Part shown: positions 11,831 through 22,339 of the stretch, piece by piece
Layout: each line of letters starts with the position of its first letter
Numbering within the stretch: position 1 is the first letter of the stretch
Source: Buxus sempervirens
Lineage: Eukaryota > Streptophyta > Magnoliopsida > Buxales > Buxaceae
Length of the DNA: 64,000 bases
Assembly: GCA_947561395.2 (NCBI GenBank)
Contig: OX387183.1
Location: forward strand, 36,568,853-36,632,852
Direction of reading: 5' to 3'
Made by a program: the position numbers and the translations under genes
The notes under the pieces: model-generated
Databases searched by the model: none
Seen by the model: only the letters and a program-made list of their open reading frames with translations
Told to the model about the DNA's origin: nothing

Positions 11831-12047
11831 TGGGCTGTAGGAAAGGGTTTAGTGGCCAAATCGATGGTCGTCCGGGTGAATTTGTTGGTCCATCCGGATT
11901 ATCTATAAAAGTTACTTTCTCGGTATTTGGGGAGAGGGGTAAGGGCAATTCCGTTATTGAAAAGAAATCTTTTAAGGTTATATATATCATTTGGGAGGCT
12001 ACCTGCAATTCCTAGGGTTTCTTGGCCGCCATCAACGATTAGGGTTT
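11831..12047 (+). promoter_or_regulatory. Promoter and 5' leader of the eL30 gene: site II-like and telo-box motifs
   Basis: A TGGGCT site-II-like element lies at 11831-11836 and TTAGGGTTT (telo-box AAACCCTAA on the opposite strand) at 12039-12047, with another AGGGTTT near 12014. Site II and telo-box pairs are well known in plant ribosomal protein promoters. The transcription start cannot be read from the sequence. Confidence 0.55.
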
Positions 12048-12075
12048 TTGTGATCTCTCGCTACAGCATTCAGCC

Positions 12076-15000
12076 ATGGTGGCCACAAAGAAGACCGTAA
12101 GTTATCATTCTCCGTTTTGCTCCTGCTATTGCTGCTTGTTCGGTGTGTTCTTTTTATTCGTTTTAGATCTCTTTCTGGCCTGCTAGCGGCAATTCAATCA
12201 GATGTTTATTATTTAGTTCTGGTCTTTGGTTTTGAGATTCTCATGCATTTTATGTTTTTTTTTTTTTGGAATTAGATTCGCTTATATCTCTACATTTCAA
12301 TGTGAATTATTTCATTTCAAGTTTCCTTACGTTTTACCTGTTCGATGCAATTTCTTTTGCAGAAAAAGACTCATGAGAGCATCAACAATAGACTCGCTCT
12401 CGTTATGAAGAGTGGGAAGTACACCTTAGGGTACAAGACTGTTCTCAGATCTCTAAGGATCTCCAAAGGTGGATTTTCTACTGTGTTTGATTTTTATGTC
12501 TCCTTTCCTCTCCAGTTTACTCATGTTAATCTTATGCAGAGGTCTTATATTGCATTTGGCTTTTCTGGTGTATATTTCCTAGCATCGTCGATTTTGGTTA
12601 CCAGTTTCACTCCACAGCTTAGATCTTGATTTGGGATATTTTCAAGTTGTTGGCTTCCTAGCTGATGATAGATGTTCTACGGAGGTTCTGTTACGAATGA
12701 TAGTATTGGGTCATTGAAAAAAAACCTGTTTTTATTCATGAATTGATAAGGTGATCATGATGAGGGCCCTTTGCCGAATGAGGGGGAAAAATGATGATTT
12801 TGCCACATGGAGAACTGATGTCTTCAATCCAGACTTTCCACCTGACAGACTACTTGGATAATATCTTAATGCATATCGTATGAACCCGTGACGAAGTAAT
12901 TTTCTCTTGAGTTCTGCAGGAGAACTGATGTGGCAAATGTTTTTGGGGTTGGGACTTAAAATATGAGGTGGCGTTGCTTGAAATACACATGATTAAGTAG
13001 GGGTTTTCTAGAAAAGCTGAATTGTATAAATTCCATGTCTCAACAGGCTTCTATATTTACCGTGTGTCACTTGTTTTGTTAGTTTCACATAATGATTTTT
13101 TTTTTCACGAGTAGAATATTGTTAGTTTTTTCTGAATTTCCTGAAATTACACTGGAATTCCTGTGACAACTTCACCATCTGTTAAGGATTTATTCACCTT
13201 AAAATTTGGGGTTTTAGTTTGGCTAATCTTATCTGAGATCATTGTGTAATTTGAATAAAAAAAATTTGCATTCTCTAGGTTGGTGGTCAAGTAAATATTT
13301 CCCAATCATTTGGATTGATAATTTTTTTTTTCAATTTTTCTTTCGCTTTTTGGTGATTAATTTACCGAAATGAGAATTTGTTCATTCTAACTCTTAATAT
13401 TGTACAGCCAAACTCATAATCATTGCAAACAACTGTCCTCCTCTTCGGAAGTCAGAGATTGAGTATTATGCAATGTTGGCGAAGGTTGGAGTTCACCACT
13501 ATAATGGGAGTAAGTTACATACCCAGTTTCATGGCTAATAATTTCATTCTGTTCCATTGTTATTAAACAAACTTGGTTTTTTATGAGATCCCAAAAAATT
13601 ATTCAGTAGTGGCAATTTCTCAGTAAAGAATCTCAGTTTGGTAAAATTTAAGTATGTTCTGAAAACCATGCTGGCATGTTCTGAAACCAGAAGATGGTTA
13701 TTTATTTATTTGTTTTATTCTATGAGATAAGTAGCAACAGAAATATGCATAAATATTAGAGAACTACAAATAGCATTAGAGTAGCTTTTTTGTGCCACTA
13801 GAATGTTGTAATTAGAAGGTTGTTATAGCATCTGTTATTATGCCATTAATTTCTATATTTTAAGTGTAAAGTGAGAATCCTCCTGTAGTGAATGTCTAGA
13901 GTTGTTTTCTCATGGTTTAAAAAGTTTACTGCTAAGTTTAAGTAGCCATTTGATATTATGAACCAAGGCATTCAGTGACGTAATTTTTGTGTGTGTGTAT
14001 GTGTGGTTTGGTACTGTTTTTAGCTTCCAATTGTGTGTACTCAATTCTGCACTTTTTCTGGTATCAAAGTCTGATTGGCCCAGTCGATTGAAAAATTAAC
14101 CTCTTTTTGTGTGTGATGGTAACAAAATGTTATATTTTTATAAAGAAATACATCGATCATGGTCCTTGATTTAGGAATAGTAATAGGATTTGACTGCAGT
14201 GGGAATAATTTGTTTCAATTTGTTTTTATTGGCACAATATGGTGAGAGAGAAATGAAAATGCATTTGCTTCTTGAAAATCTTATGGTTTTAAAGTCACCT
14301 TTGTCTTTATTGAGGAAAAATTTTTCTTGTAATAAAGTCTTTGAAAATTGAAATACAGGTTTTATCTGTGAAATGCAGTTGTGTGTTATTTTTTTATGGT
14401 TTACATCTCAAGTAGCTGATGTGCAAATTGTATTGTCCCTCCTCCCTCCCCCCACCTTTCTTTCTTCTCCCCTTTCTTAAGGTTTGTAGAAGGATTTAAA
14501 TTGTCTATGGCTGAGCCCTTAAGAGTTACTTGACCGTACCCAAATGCTAGTCACCACATCAGCAACCGGCTGCAACTTCTCTCTCTTTCTCTCTCTCGCT
14601 TCATTCAAATCAGAATTTTTTTTATCGCAGCTGGTTGCTGACATGGCAACCGGATTGTGGGTATGGCCAAGAACCTTTTATGGGCTTGGCCGTACCCAAA
14701 TGCTAGTTGTCACATCAGCAACACATGAGCAACCAACTGCAACTTGCCTTTTTCTCTCTCTTCATTCAAATCTGAAACTTTTTTTATTGCATCTGGTTGC
14801 TGACATGGCAACCAAATTCTGTGTATGGCCAAGAACCTTTTATGAGCTTGGTCATGGATAATTTGAATCCTTTGTAGAAAGGTCATTCTCAATGCCATGT
14901 CCCACGGTTAAGTTACTGACCAAGTTCTTGATAGAAATGGCTAATGCAGAAATATTCAAGACGAAAAAGCAAATTTATCCTTCAAATTAATGTTCTGGGG

Positions 15001-15847
15001 TGTTTGAAAGGAATAACAAAAGAGAAGTGATAATTTTCTGTTAAAGAAAGAAAGGGAGGAAATTTTCTGTTAAAGGATAGGGAATTTAATAGAAAACAAA
15101 TATAACTTAAAAGTTTTATAACGGATATGTTCTAGCAAGGGGGAAGTGTGATCCCGGAAACGTGAAGGGAGTTATGTTATGTGTGATTAGTGCATACTTC
15201 TAGGGAGGTTTCTATAATTTGCAATTTTATTTTTCATGCTAGGAGCTTCTTATTGTGCAGTAAAGATTAAATAAATAACTCATGATGCTTTAAAATCGTT
15301 AATTTTCACTTTTAAATATTACCATCGTGCATATCTTGATTGGTAGCTTTGTTCTACTGTGTCAGATAACGTGGACTTGGGCACTGCTTGTGGGAAATAT
15401 TTCCGGGTATGCTGCCTTAGCATTATAGACCCAGGTGAGTATAATGGGTGTTTACTATTATATGCTTCTTCATACAGTGACATGTCATAATTCAGGGACT
15501 GGGGCAGAAGTGCCCAACCACTTGTGCCACATCAATCTCTCTTTATATGGGAGTTTCAGGGCTAGACTTATCTACCTTTCCTGTTTTTACATTGCTGAGT
15601 CAAAACTAAATTCCATTAACTTTGTGAGAAGGTCTTAAAAGTTGCACCATAAATTATTGGACTGCTGTTGACAGAGGCGGCCTTCAGAAACCATCATTGG
15701 ATGGCAAGCTGGTCAGCATTAGGCTGGTCCAATAAAGTTAGCACATATTGAACAGGCTTGTGTTCTGAACAGTTGTTCTGATGTTGGAGCTTCTTTTTGT
15801 TTTCAGGTGATTCTGATATTATTAAGAGTGTTCCAGGCGATCAATGA
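12076..15847 (+). CDS. RPL30: 60S ribosomal protein eL30 (L30), five exons, intact
   Basis: Exons 12076-12096, 12363-12468, 13408-13509, 15366-15434 and 15807-15847 join through GT-AG introns into 339 nt, giving 112 aa plus stop, the usual eL30 length. Landmarks are [27 protein letters not shown] in exon 2, [20 protein letters not shown] in exon 3, [13 protein letters not shown] in exon 4 and PGDQ at the end. eL30 belongs to the L7Ae/L30e RNA-binding family, sits in the large cytosolic ribosomal subunit and binds a kink-turn in 28S rRNA. The start ATG has a good context (gccATGG). No lesion is visible, so the gene is probably expressed. Intron 3 is 1.86 kb and carries a duplicated MITE. eL30 is usually a small gene family in plants. 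Confidence 0.95.
14532..14832. repeat. Tandemly duplicated foldback MITE in RPL30 intron 3
   Basis: Two copies, about 14532-14668 and 14688-14830, lie head to tail with a spacing of about 160 bp. Each has imperfect inverted ends (GGCCGTACCC...GGGTATGGCC) with an inner inverted pair (ACATCAGCAACC...GGTTGCTGACATGGCAACC) around a CT-rich centre. The short open frames here are artefacts of the repeat. The family is not recognised. Confidence 0.7.
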
Positions 15848-16857
15848 GCAAACAAATGATCTGCAGCATGTAATTCATAGATTTTGGTCTATTCTATGTT
15901 ATTGGGGATCTGTTTAGGAGTAGAGTTCTTTTATCTATTTGGCTAATATTCATGGTGTTAAGCTCTTTGCGGAAAACAGTGTCATTAGAAACTGGAAATT
16001 TGCTTAAACGGTCCCCATTTTATTTGTTTTAAAATCGTGAGACAGACCACGGGTTTTTTTCTGCTCTCGTCGTTATTTGGATTCAACAAAGTGATTTTGC
16101 TTAATGACAGGTTTTAAAAGCGCTAAGTAGACGATCATATTTAACTAACGTATTAGCCAGCTTATTCAAGCAACGTTACTAGCGAGATAATTGGTTTGTT
16201 TTGGTATTTATGTGTGTATTTTCTGTATTTTAAAGATTAGAGGAATAGATTGACATATCTATAACACTTAAATCCAGGAGTGTAAGAGAATTGTTAAGTT
16301 GGCATATGGCCATTGTCAAACTTGATTCAATAATGTCTTACCCGGAAGCAACATGTTGAGCAGTAGAGCATGCTTCCTCTGGTGAGTGTGAATAAGGGTT
16401 TTAAATCTCGGCTGGTGTTACTATATATTGGTACTTAATGTAAATAGCTGTACCCATCCATATGGGCTGTACGATTTCTGGGTTTTACGATCCTGCTTTT
16501 AATCCAAGCTTTGGAGATTAAACCCACAGAGATTTGCTACCGTTCTGGGGGGCACCTTTGTCAATGAATATATTGAAACTACCCGTTGATATAAATATAT
16601 ATATATATATATATATTAGTAATGTATATATTGTATTTAAAAAGCAATTTTTTTATTTTATACACTAATTGGGGTAGACTTGCCTTGTTACCAATCCGAT
16701 ACGGGCGGGTTAGGATTTGGAATTGGCTAAACCCCTATGAGGGTTGGTTAGGGTTCACCAAAACCCACTTCGAACCCTCCCTGTTGCTATCCCTAATGTC
16801 TTAACAGTTTTAGTTACATATATGCTTTACTACATTTGCTCCTACACTAGTAATCTA
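15848..16857. other. RPL30 3' UTR and intergenic region
   Basis: The first 150-200 bases are T-rich and probably the 3' UTR; no clear polyadenylation signal was chosen. An (AT)n microsatellite lies at about 16593-16617. 16660-16802 holds a GGGTT/AACCC-rich piece ending 'gttgctatccctaa', which resembles the end of the MITE-like repeat at 61906-62230. No gene is seen. Confidence 0.5.
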
Positions 16858-17313
16858 TCTATACTATATATAATGAGAAGAGGCCCTTTGGGAATCATGC
16901 CAAACAAAATATGCAACTTTCCAAAATAGCCCTTACATAATTGAAAATATTTATTAATAATATTGAAAATCTATACTATATATAACGTGAGGCGCTCCCT
17001 TGGGAAGAGTGTCCAAAACAATTTACAACTTTCCCAGAATGCCCATCCCTTGCATAGTTTGATTAATAATATAGAGCTATACTCGTCTCCATTTACCATT
17101 TTCATGCAAAAACAGTTAGTTTGTAACTGCTCCCACTTCTCCTCTCTTCATTCCCCCTCTCCACGTGCAATCTTGCACGTGCAGCCTTGCTAGTATTTAT
17201 TAATAAAAGGGTAGAACGGTCAAAACTGCCTCAACTTTTCAAAAAACTAACAATTAGTGTGCAACTCTTCCCTCCAACATGGTCTCTTTCCCTTCCTTCT
17301 TACACCATTCTAG
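16858..17313 (+). mobile_element. Outer Helitron, interrupted by a second Helitron
   Basis: It begins A|TCTATACTATATATAATGAG at 16858 and continues after the inner element with 'tatttattaataaaaggg', 'acaattagtgtgcaactc' and 'cttccttc', ending CTAG|T at 17310-17314. Without the inner copy it matches the family layout in order. Its 3' hairpin is not evident. No Rep/helicase is present, so it is non-autonomous. Confidence 0.65.
16970..17193 (+). mobile_element. Inner non-autonomous Helitron (224 bp)
   Basis: 5' TCTATACTATATATAACGTG, preceded by A (16969). The 3' hairpin CACGTGCAATCTTGCACGTG (17162-17181) is followed by CAGCCTTG, CTAG (17190-17193) and T. These are all the diagnostic features of a Helitron: a TC start, a subterminal hairpin, a CTRR end and insertion between A and T without target duplication. 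Confidence 0.85.
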
Positions 17314-18223
17314 TAATAATAAAAAGAAGGGATATTATGTGTTATGTGTATATCATATTAGTAGTTTCAAATGCGGGTATTAAATGGGCTATTCTATTCA
17401 GCTATGTTAGTTGTGCTGGCATACCATGTCATGTCAATTGCTTGCTCGGTTGTGATGCGGTATGCCAGCCATTAGGCATGGCCCATGGCCTAGATACAAG
17501 TGCTATTCTCGTGTTGTGGCGGCTGTGCTTTCATAGTGCCTGCCTATTTAATATGTATTTGCTAGAGAAAATTATACTTTACGTCCCTCTTGGTTTGTGA
17601 CAAAGTAGTCAAACTACCTCATATTTGGGAAAATGCCGTGGCAACCCTTCACATTTGAATAAATGTAAATCTGCACAAATGATGTTTACTTTCTAATTAA
17701 TTAAAATTACTTAAATAACCTTTGTAGTAGCTAATAAGAAAATTAAAACTATTGAATAACAATTTAACCCCTTCTTTAATACAAGCGCTAATCATCACAA
17801 AACGAAAGCAACTAAAAAGAAGGACAAAATGAAAACAACTAAAATTTGTTCATTAGCAATGGGCTACTTTTCGTAGAATGCTATATAATCAACTAAAAAA
17901 AAGAGGTAATCTACTATTTGAGTTCTCGCTAATTATCTTGCGAAGAACAAGTGAGAAGATAATTTGTTGTCTTCACCATTCCCGTATTCTTCATCAATGT
18001 CATCTCCGTGCCCCATAAACTCTCCTACTTCGTGCCTCATACACTCTTTTCCTCTCTTCTACTTCTAGATTGAAGAACTAAAAAAGCCATTTCACTGAAT
18101 GAATTTATTATGTTCAGTTTTATACTTTCATTTGTAGAGATTTTTCAAGTTCATGTATTAATATATTCTCTATTTTTTAGTCCTTTATAGCGTGAACATA
18201 GAGTACTGTTCTATCACATCCCA
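17314..18223. other. Intergenic, nothing recognised
   Basis: AT-rich sequence with one 137-codon open frame overlapping the Helitron end (17187-17600). That frame has no recognisable domain and starts inside a Helitron, so I do not call it. Five bases TCCCA at 18219-18223 precede the outer LTR. Confidence 0.4.
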
Positions 18224-19925
18224 TGTAGCGTCTCAGATCCGGATTTATTAAATAAAACAAATCCAAACCCAAAGTGCTAGATTTGTGGGCCCAAAGCAAC
18301 TAATATCCACACATAAACAATTGAATATGATCAATTAATACATCAGAGTATGCTATTAAAATTCAACTTTCACTAATATCTAAAAATATGCGGAAACAAG
18401 AATTAGAAGTAATTAATAACAATCAAATATATGTCTAGATAAAAGAACGTCAACTAAACTCTCACAACTCTCCAAGACATCAAATCAAGTCAAATATCAT
18501 CCTACTAATAACAGTGAAATCAAATTTTACTAAAATCCATCTACTGAAAATAAAATCCTACAAAATACAAAATTAATCATCAGTATCCTCCTGAACTACA
18601 ACCTCAGCCATGAGATGCTCTACCTCATCAATTGCATACTCTCCAAGAAGATCTAAAAACAAAACATTTGAAAATAAAGAGTGAGCAAGATGCATGTATA
18701 AAACATACCACATATTTGTTTTATCAATACCATTTCATGAGGTTCATAATTCAACAAATCCAGTACCAATCCGATAAATATGAAAACCATGAGCAATATA
18801 CAGAAATCAACTATATATAAAACAAGTAACCAATACCAAGAAATCCAAAGCAATCCAAATCCAAGAAAACAATGTAAAAGGGTAAACCTAGTCTAAGCGC
18901 ACATTAAACCTTATGTGCGAAGCCAACCTATTCAAGGTTTTGGACATCGGCTATTGTAGAGCACCTAATCCATCTTGGAAGGATTGGCGAGTAAAATCTA
19001 GTCAAAAAACAATATTGCAACATATCCAAACAAGTGATCTCACAGTCATGGTGGAAGCGTATCGCTGCAGCTCATTCTCTTATAGAATATCCTCTCCGTC
19101 ATAGAGAAAATGCATAAATGGAAATTAAGCTTACGTCTAACAAAGATAAACAAACTTCACTATCTAGCAAAACTATGGATCCATAATAATCTAAGCTTGC
19201 TAGATATGAGTAAAACCAAAACCAAATGATACTCATAATACCCTCAAGGCAAAGTTACTCCCTCATGGAGAAATTAAATATCATTGCTCTCATGGGAAAA
19301 ATTACTCCTTCATGGAGATAAAACCATAAACATTGCCCAATATCATTGCCCTCATGAGTATCTCTATGATGGCAAAGATACTCCATCATAGAGATTAGCC
19401 ATTTATAATTCACTACATCATGAAGGAAAACCAATACTTCCCAATTTTCCAAAATTCCAATTATAACACCAACATATATCCAATATGGTTGAAAACCATT
19501 TTAAATATTTCCATAAGTCAAAACATGTTCAAAATCATCTTTTAGAAGTGTAGAAACCATTCAAAACAAATAAAAATCCTTGAAAGAACAAATTTACTCT
19601 TTATAAACCAAAAATGACCTTTTTCAGCAAAATGTGCTCAAAATCTTATAAAACCATTCAAAAAGTGCTCTAAATTTTATAAAATTCATTGGCCAATGAA
19701 AACCACTTTAAAATACCTTAATTTTGTTAGGAATTGAGTTGGAATCGCTTAAAATTCATTTTATAATTGAAAGAAGGGCCAAATAAGCAATGGGTACAAA
19801 TCTGTGAATTGGCGCTCAAGCCCGAGTCAGGTATGGCTCAGGCATGAAGTAAAAATTGGATTCTCAGGGATTGGCACATGAATGGCACTCAAGCTTAGGA
19901 TCGTGCACGAATAATTATGCTTGAG

Positions 19926-19940
19926 AGGGGGGGGGGGGGG
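19926..19940. repeat. Poly-G tract
   Basis: A run of about 14 G inside the outer LTR. It may be error-prone in sequencing. Confidence 0.8.
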
Positions 19941-20050
19941 ATCAAGCATCAAACCAATTGTTGAACTGCGCTCGAGCTAAGGCTCATGCACTGGGTAGCC
20001 ACCCACAAACTGGGGTCATGCGGCCAAAGGCCAAAGTAGGAAGGGTGCCC

Positions 20051-20548
20051 TGTCACAATCTACCAAGTTAGAGCCTATTGATCACCACAAAAACTCACAT
20101 TTGATGCTTAGATGGAAGAAGTGCCAAGACATTCTAGAGAATTCTATGGAGTTCCACTTAATTGTAAAAACAAGAGGTATGTGGAAGTTTCTAAAACATA
20201 AGGGATACAAGAAGCATATGAAAGTCTCTAGAACAAAGAAGGAAGCTTCTCCAAGAAGCCATGCATAAATGTATCTAGATGGAGGGTTCTAGAAAACTAA
20301 CATCCACTATTGGATTAAAACCATCTTCACCCTCCATTGAGGAGGTGGAAAACCTATATATAAGGGGATGGAGCCCTCATTTGTAATCATTCGGAAACAT
20401 TGAGTGAAACACAAGTTCTACAAGTATGTTCTTCTCTCCCTCTCTTGAGTATTCTCTTTAGTTGGTTTTGGCTTACTTAGCACGTTGAAAAGGTCAAGTG
20501 CTTAAATGCCGCACAGTTTGAGAGTGTGGAAATACTAAGCCCGTGGCA
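20051..20548 (+). repeat. 5' LTR of the chromovirus
   Basis: 498 bp from TGTCAC to CCGTGGCA, matching 38424-38914 almost throughout. A TATA-like 'cctatatataagggg' near 20352 followed by 'aatcattcggaaacattgag' is a plausible promoter; in the 3' LTR this box is altered. Confidence 0.9.
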
Positions 20549-20550
20549 GT

Positions 20551-20563
20551 TGGTATCGGAGCC
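20551..20563 (+). other. Primer binding site, tRNA-Met type
   Basis: TGGTATCGGAGCC lies two bases after the 5' LTR and is one base off the common plant initiator tRNA-Met complement TGGTATCAGAGC. Confidence 0.85.
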
Positions 20564-20602
20564 AAAGTTACGTCAAAGATTGTCTAAGGAAGGAGAGACA
20601 TC

Positions 20603-21864
20603 ATGTCTTCAAATGAGGAAGTCATCATTTGTGAGCAACCCCGTGGTAGGGATCCCAACCCTGGCAAGGGAAAGAATGACAAGTCTGGCGATGCTATGAG
20701 TGCTATTGAGACACGGTTAGCAAGGGTAGAGCTTGCCGTGGTTGACTTAAGGAAGCAACTTGACGTAATGGAGCAGAGCTTAGAACATGAGGTAGGGGAC
20801 CTCAATGGAAAGCTAGAGGAGCAAAGGGGTGACATGCTGGGTACTATCAACTATGTAACACACGAGGAGCATCAAGCAAATGCATCTTTCCAAGCTAAGG
20901 TGATGGATATGCTCGTTAAGTTCAAAGCCCGCTTGGAGGAGATACACCAAGATTGGGCCATATACAAGAAGGCCATGCCCGGGGGAGCTATGTCCTTCCA
21001 AAGACCCGCCAAGGTGGAGGTACCCAAACCCAAAGCCTATGAAGGCAAGAGGGATGGCAAGGAGGTAGACAACTATCAATGCCAAATGGAACGTTACTTT
21101 GAGGCGATGGCAATAACTGATGAACAAGCAAAGATACGGACTGTTGCTCTCTACCTCACCGATACAACAAAATTATGGTGGCGTAAGAGGCATGTTGACA
21201 TCAAGTAAGGTATGCATCATAGACAATTGGGAATTAAGAAAGAACTTAATAGACATACTGGTTCTATTCGGGACTATGTAAAGGAATTTTCTACAATTAT
21301 GCGTGAAATCCCAAATATCACCAACGAAAAGTTGCTCTTTGACTTCATGAACAACCTACAACCTTGGGTGAAGCAAGAATTACGAAGCTGAGGCGTACAA
21401 GATATTGCAACAGCCATGGCAGTAGTGGAGTCCCTCATTGACTACAAGAGGGGCAACTTACCTAAAGGCAACTCATTCAAGAACTATGCCAAAGGTGGGG
21501 GAGACAAAGGCAACAAAGGTTTGCAACAAAAGAGAGCAATGGGCAAGCCCCATACTGGCAAAGAGGGCAAAAGTAAGGAAAGGAAGGAGGGATTTAAACC
21601 TAAAACAGATTGCTTCCTATGTGGTGGTCCTCATTGGGCTCGTGATTGCCCAAAAAGGCAAGCTCTCAGTTCCCTTATAGCACAGAAGGAGAAAGATAAT
21701 GAAGACACGCAAGTAGGCTGTCTTCAACTTTTCAATGCCATCAAAGCAAAGGAATCTCCTAAGGCTCAAAAGGACAATGGCTTAATGTATGTTGATCTGC
21801 AACTCAATGACAAGCTGACTAGAGCCATGCTAGACACTGGGGCAACACACAACTTCATCTCAGT
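20603..21864 (+). pseudogene. Chromovirus gag and start of protease
   Basis: ATG 20603 opens a gag-like frame with a coiled-coil-like stretch (IETRLARVELAVVDLRKQL) and the capsid-type WWRKRHVDIK near 21176-21205, then a stop (21206-21208). About 20 residues normally following seem deleted, and another stop occurs near 21389. The same frame then gives the zinc knuckle CFLCGGPHWARDC (CX2CX3HX4C) and the protease motif LDTGATHNFIS just before the TRIM insertion at 21865. Gag packages the RNA into particles and protease matures the polyprotein. Several lesions make it non-functional. Confidence 0.85.
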
Positions 21865-22334
21865 TGTGATATCCCGATCCTACATTGGAAATGGATAAAT
21901 ACCCGGTATGGTATAAAAGTCAGGGAAAATACTTAACCAAGCGAAGTGCCTTTTAAGGACAAAACCGCGTGGGCTTAGGCTCAAAGTGGACAATACCTCA
22001 CTAGGTTGGGTCGTTACAAATGGTATCAAAGCTAGATCTGGGTCTAGTAGTTCGTGGCTGATGTGGGTCCTAGCGTTGCTCATAGGAATTGGTTGGACCG
22101 ATGAGGGTGAGCCCATGATGAGCTGGTAGGCTTCTAAGTGTCTACTGCACGGGGACGTGCAGCTCTAAAGGGGGGAAAATTGTGATATCCCGATCCCACA
22201 TTGGAAATGGATGAATACCCGGTATGGTATAAGAGTCAGGGAGAACACTTAACCAAGCGAGGCGCCTTTTGAGGACAAAACTGTGCGGGCTTAGGCTCAA
22301 AGCAGACAATACCTCGCTGGGTTGGGCCGTTACA
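21865..22334 (+). mobile_element. TRIM (terminal-repeat retrotransposon in miniature), complete
   Basis: Two 154-bp direct repeats, 21865-22018 and 22181-22334, both start TGTGATATCCCGATCC and end CGTTACA. A tRNA-Met primer binding site TGGTATCAAAGC starts at 22021, and a polypurine tract AAAGGGGGGAAAA lies just before the second LTR. The perfect duplication TCAGT occurs at 21860-21864 and 22335-22339. Length 470 bp, no coding capacity, a textbook TRIM. It splits the chromovirus protease directly after the DTGATHNFIS motif. I see no 5S-rRNA-like block, so Cassandra is unlikely. Confidence 0.95.
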
Positions 22335-22339
22335 TCAGT

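Noticed and set aside
16360..16440. tRNA-like text (gcagtagagcatgcttcc)
   Set aside because: No cloverleaf could be drawn: acceptor stem and T-arm do not pair.
17187..17600. 137-codon open frame as a possible membrane protein gene
   Set aside because: It starts within a Helitron end, is made of hydrophobic residues from T-rich DNA, and no domain or splice context supports it.
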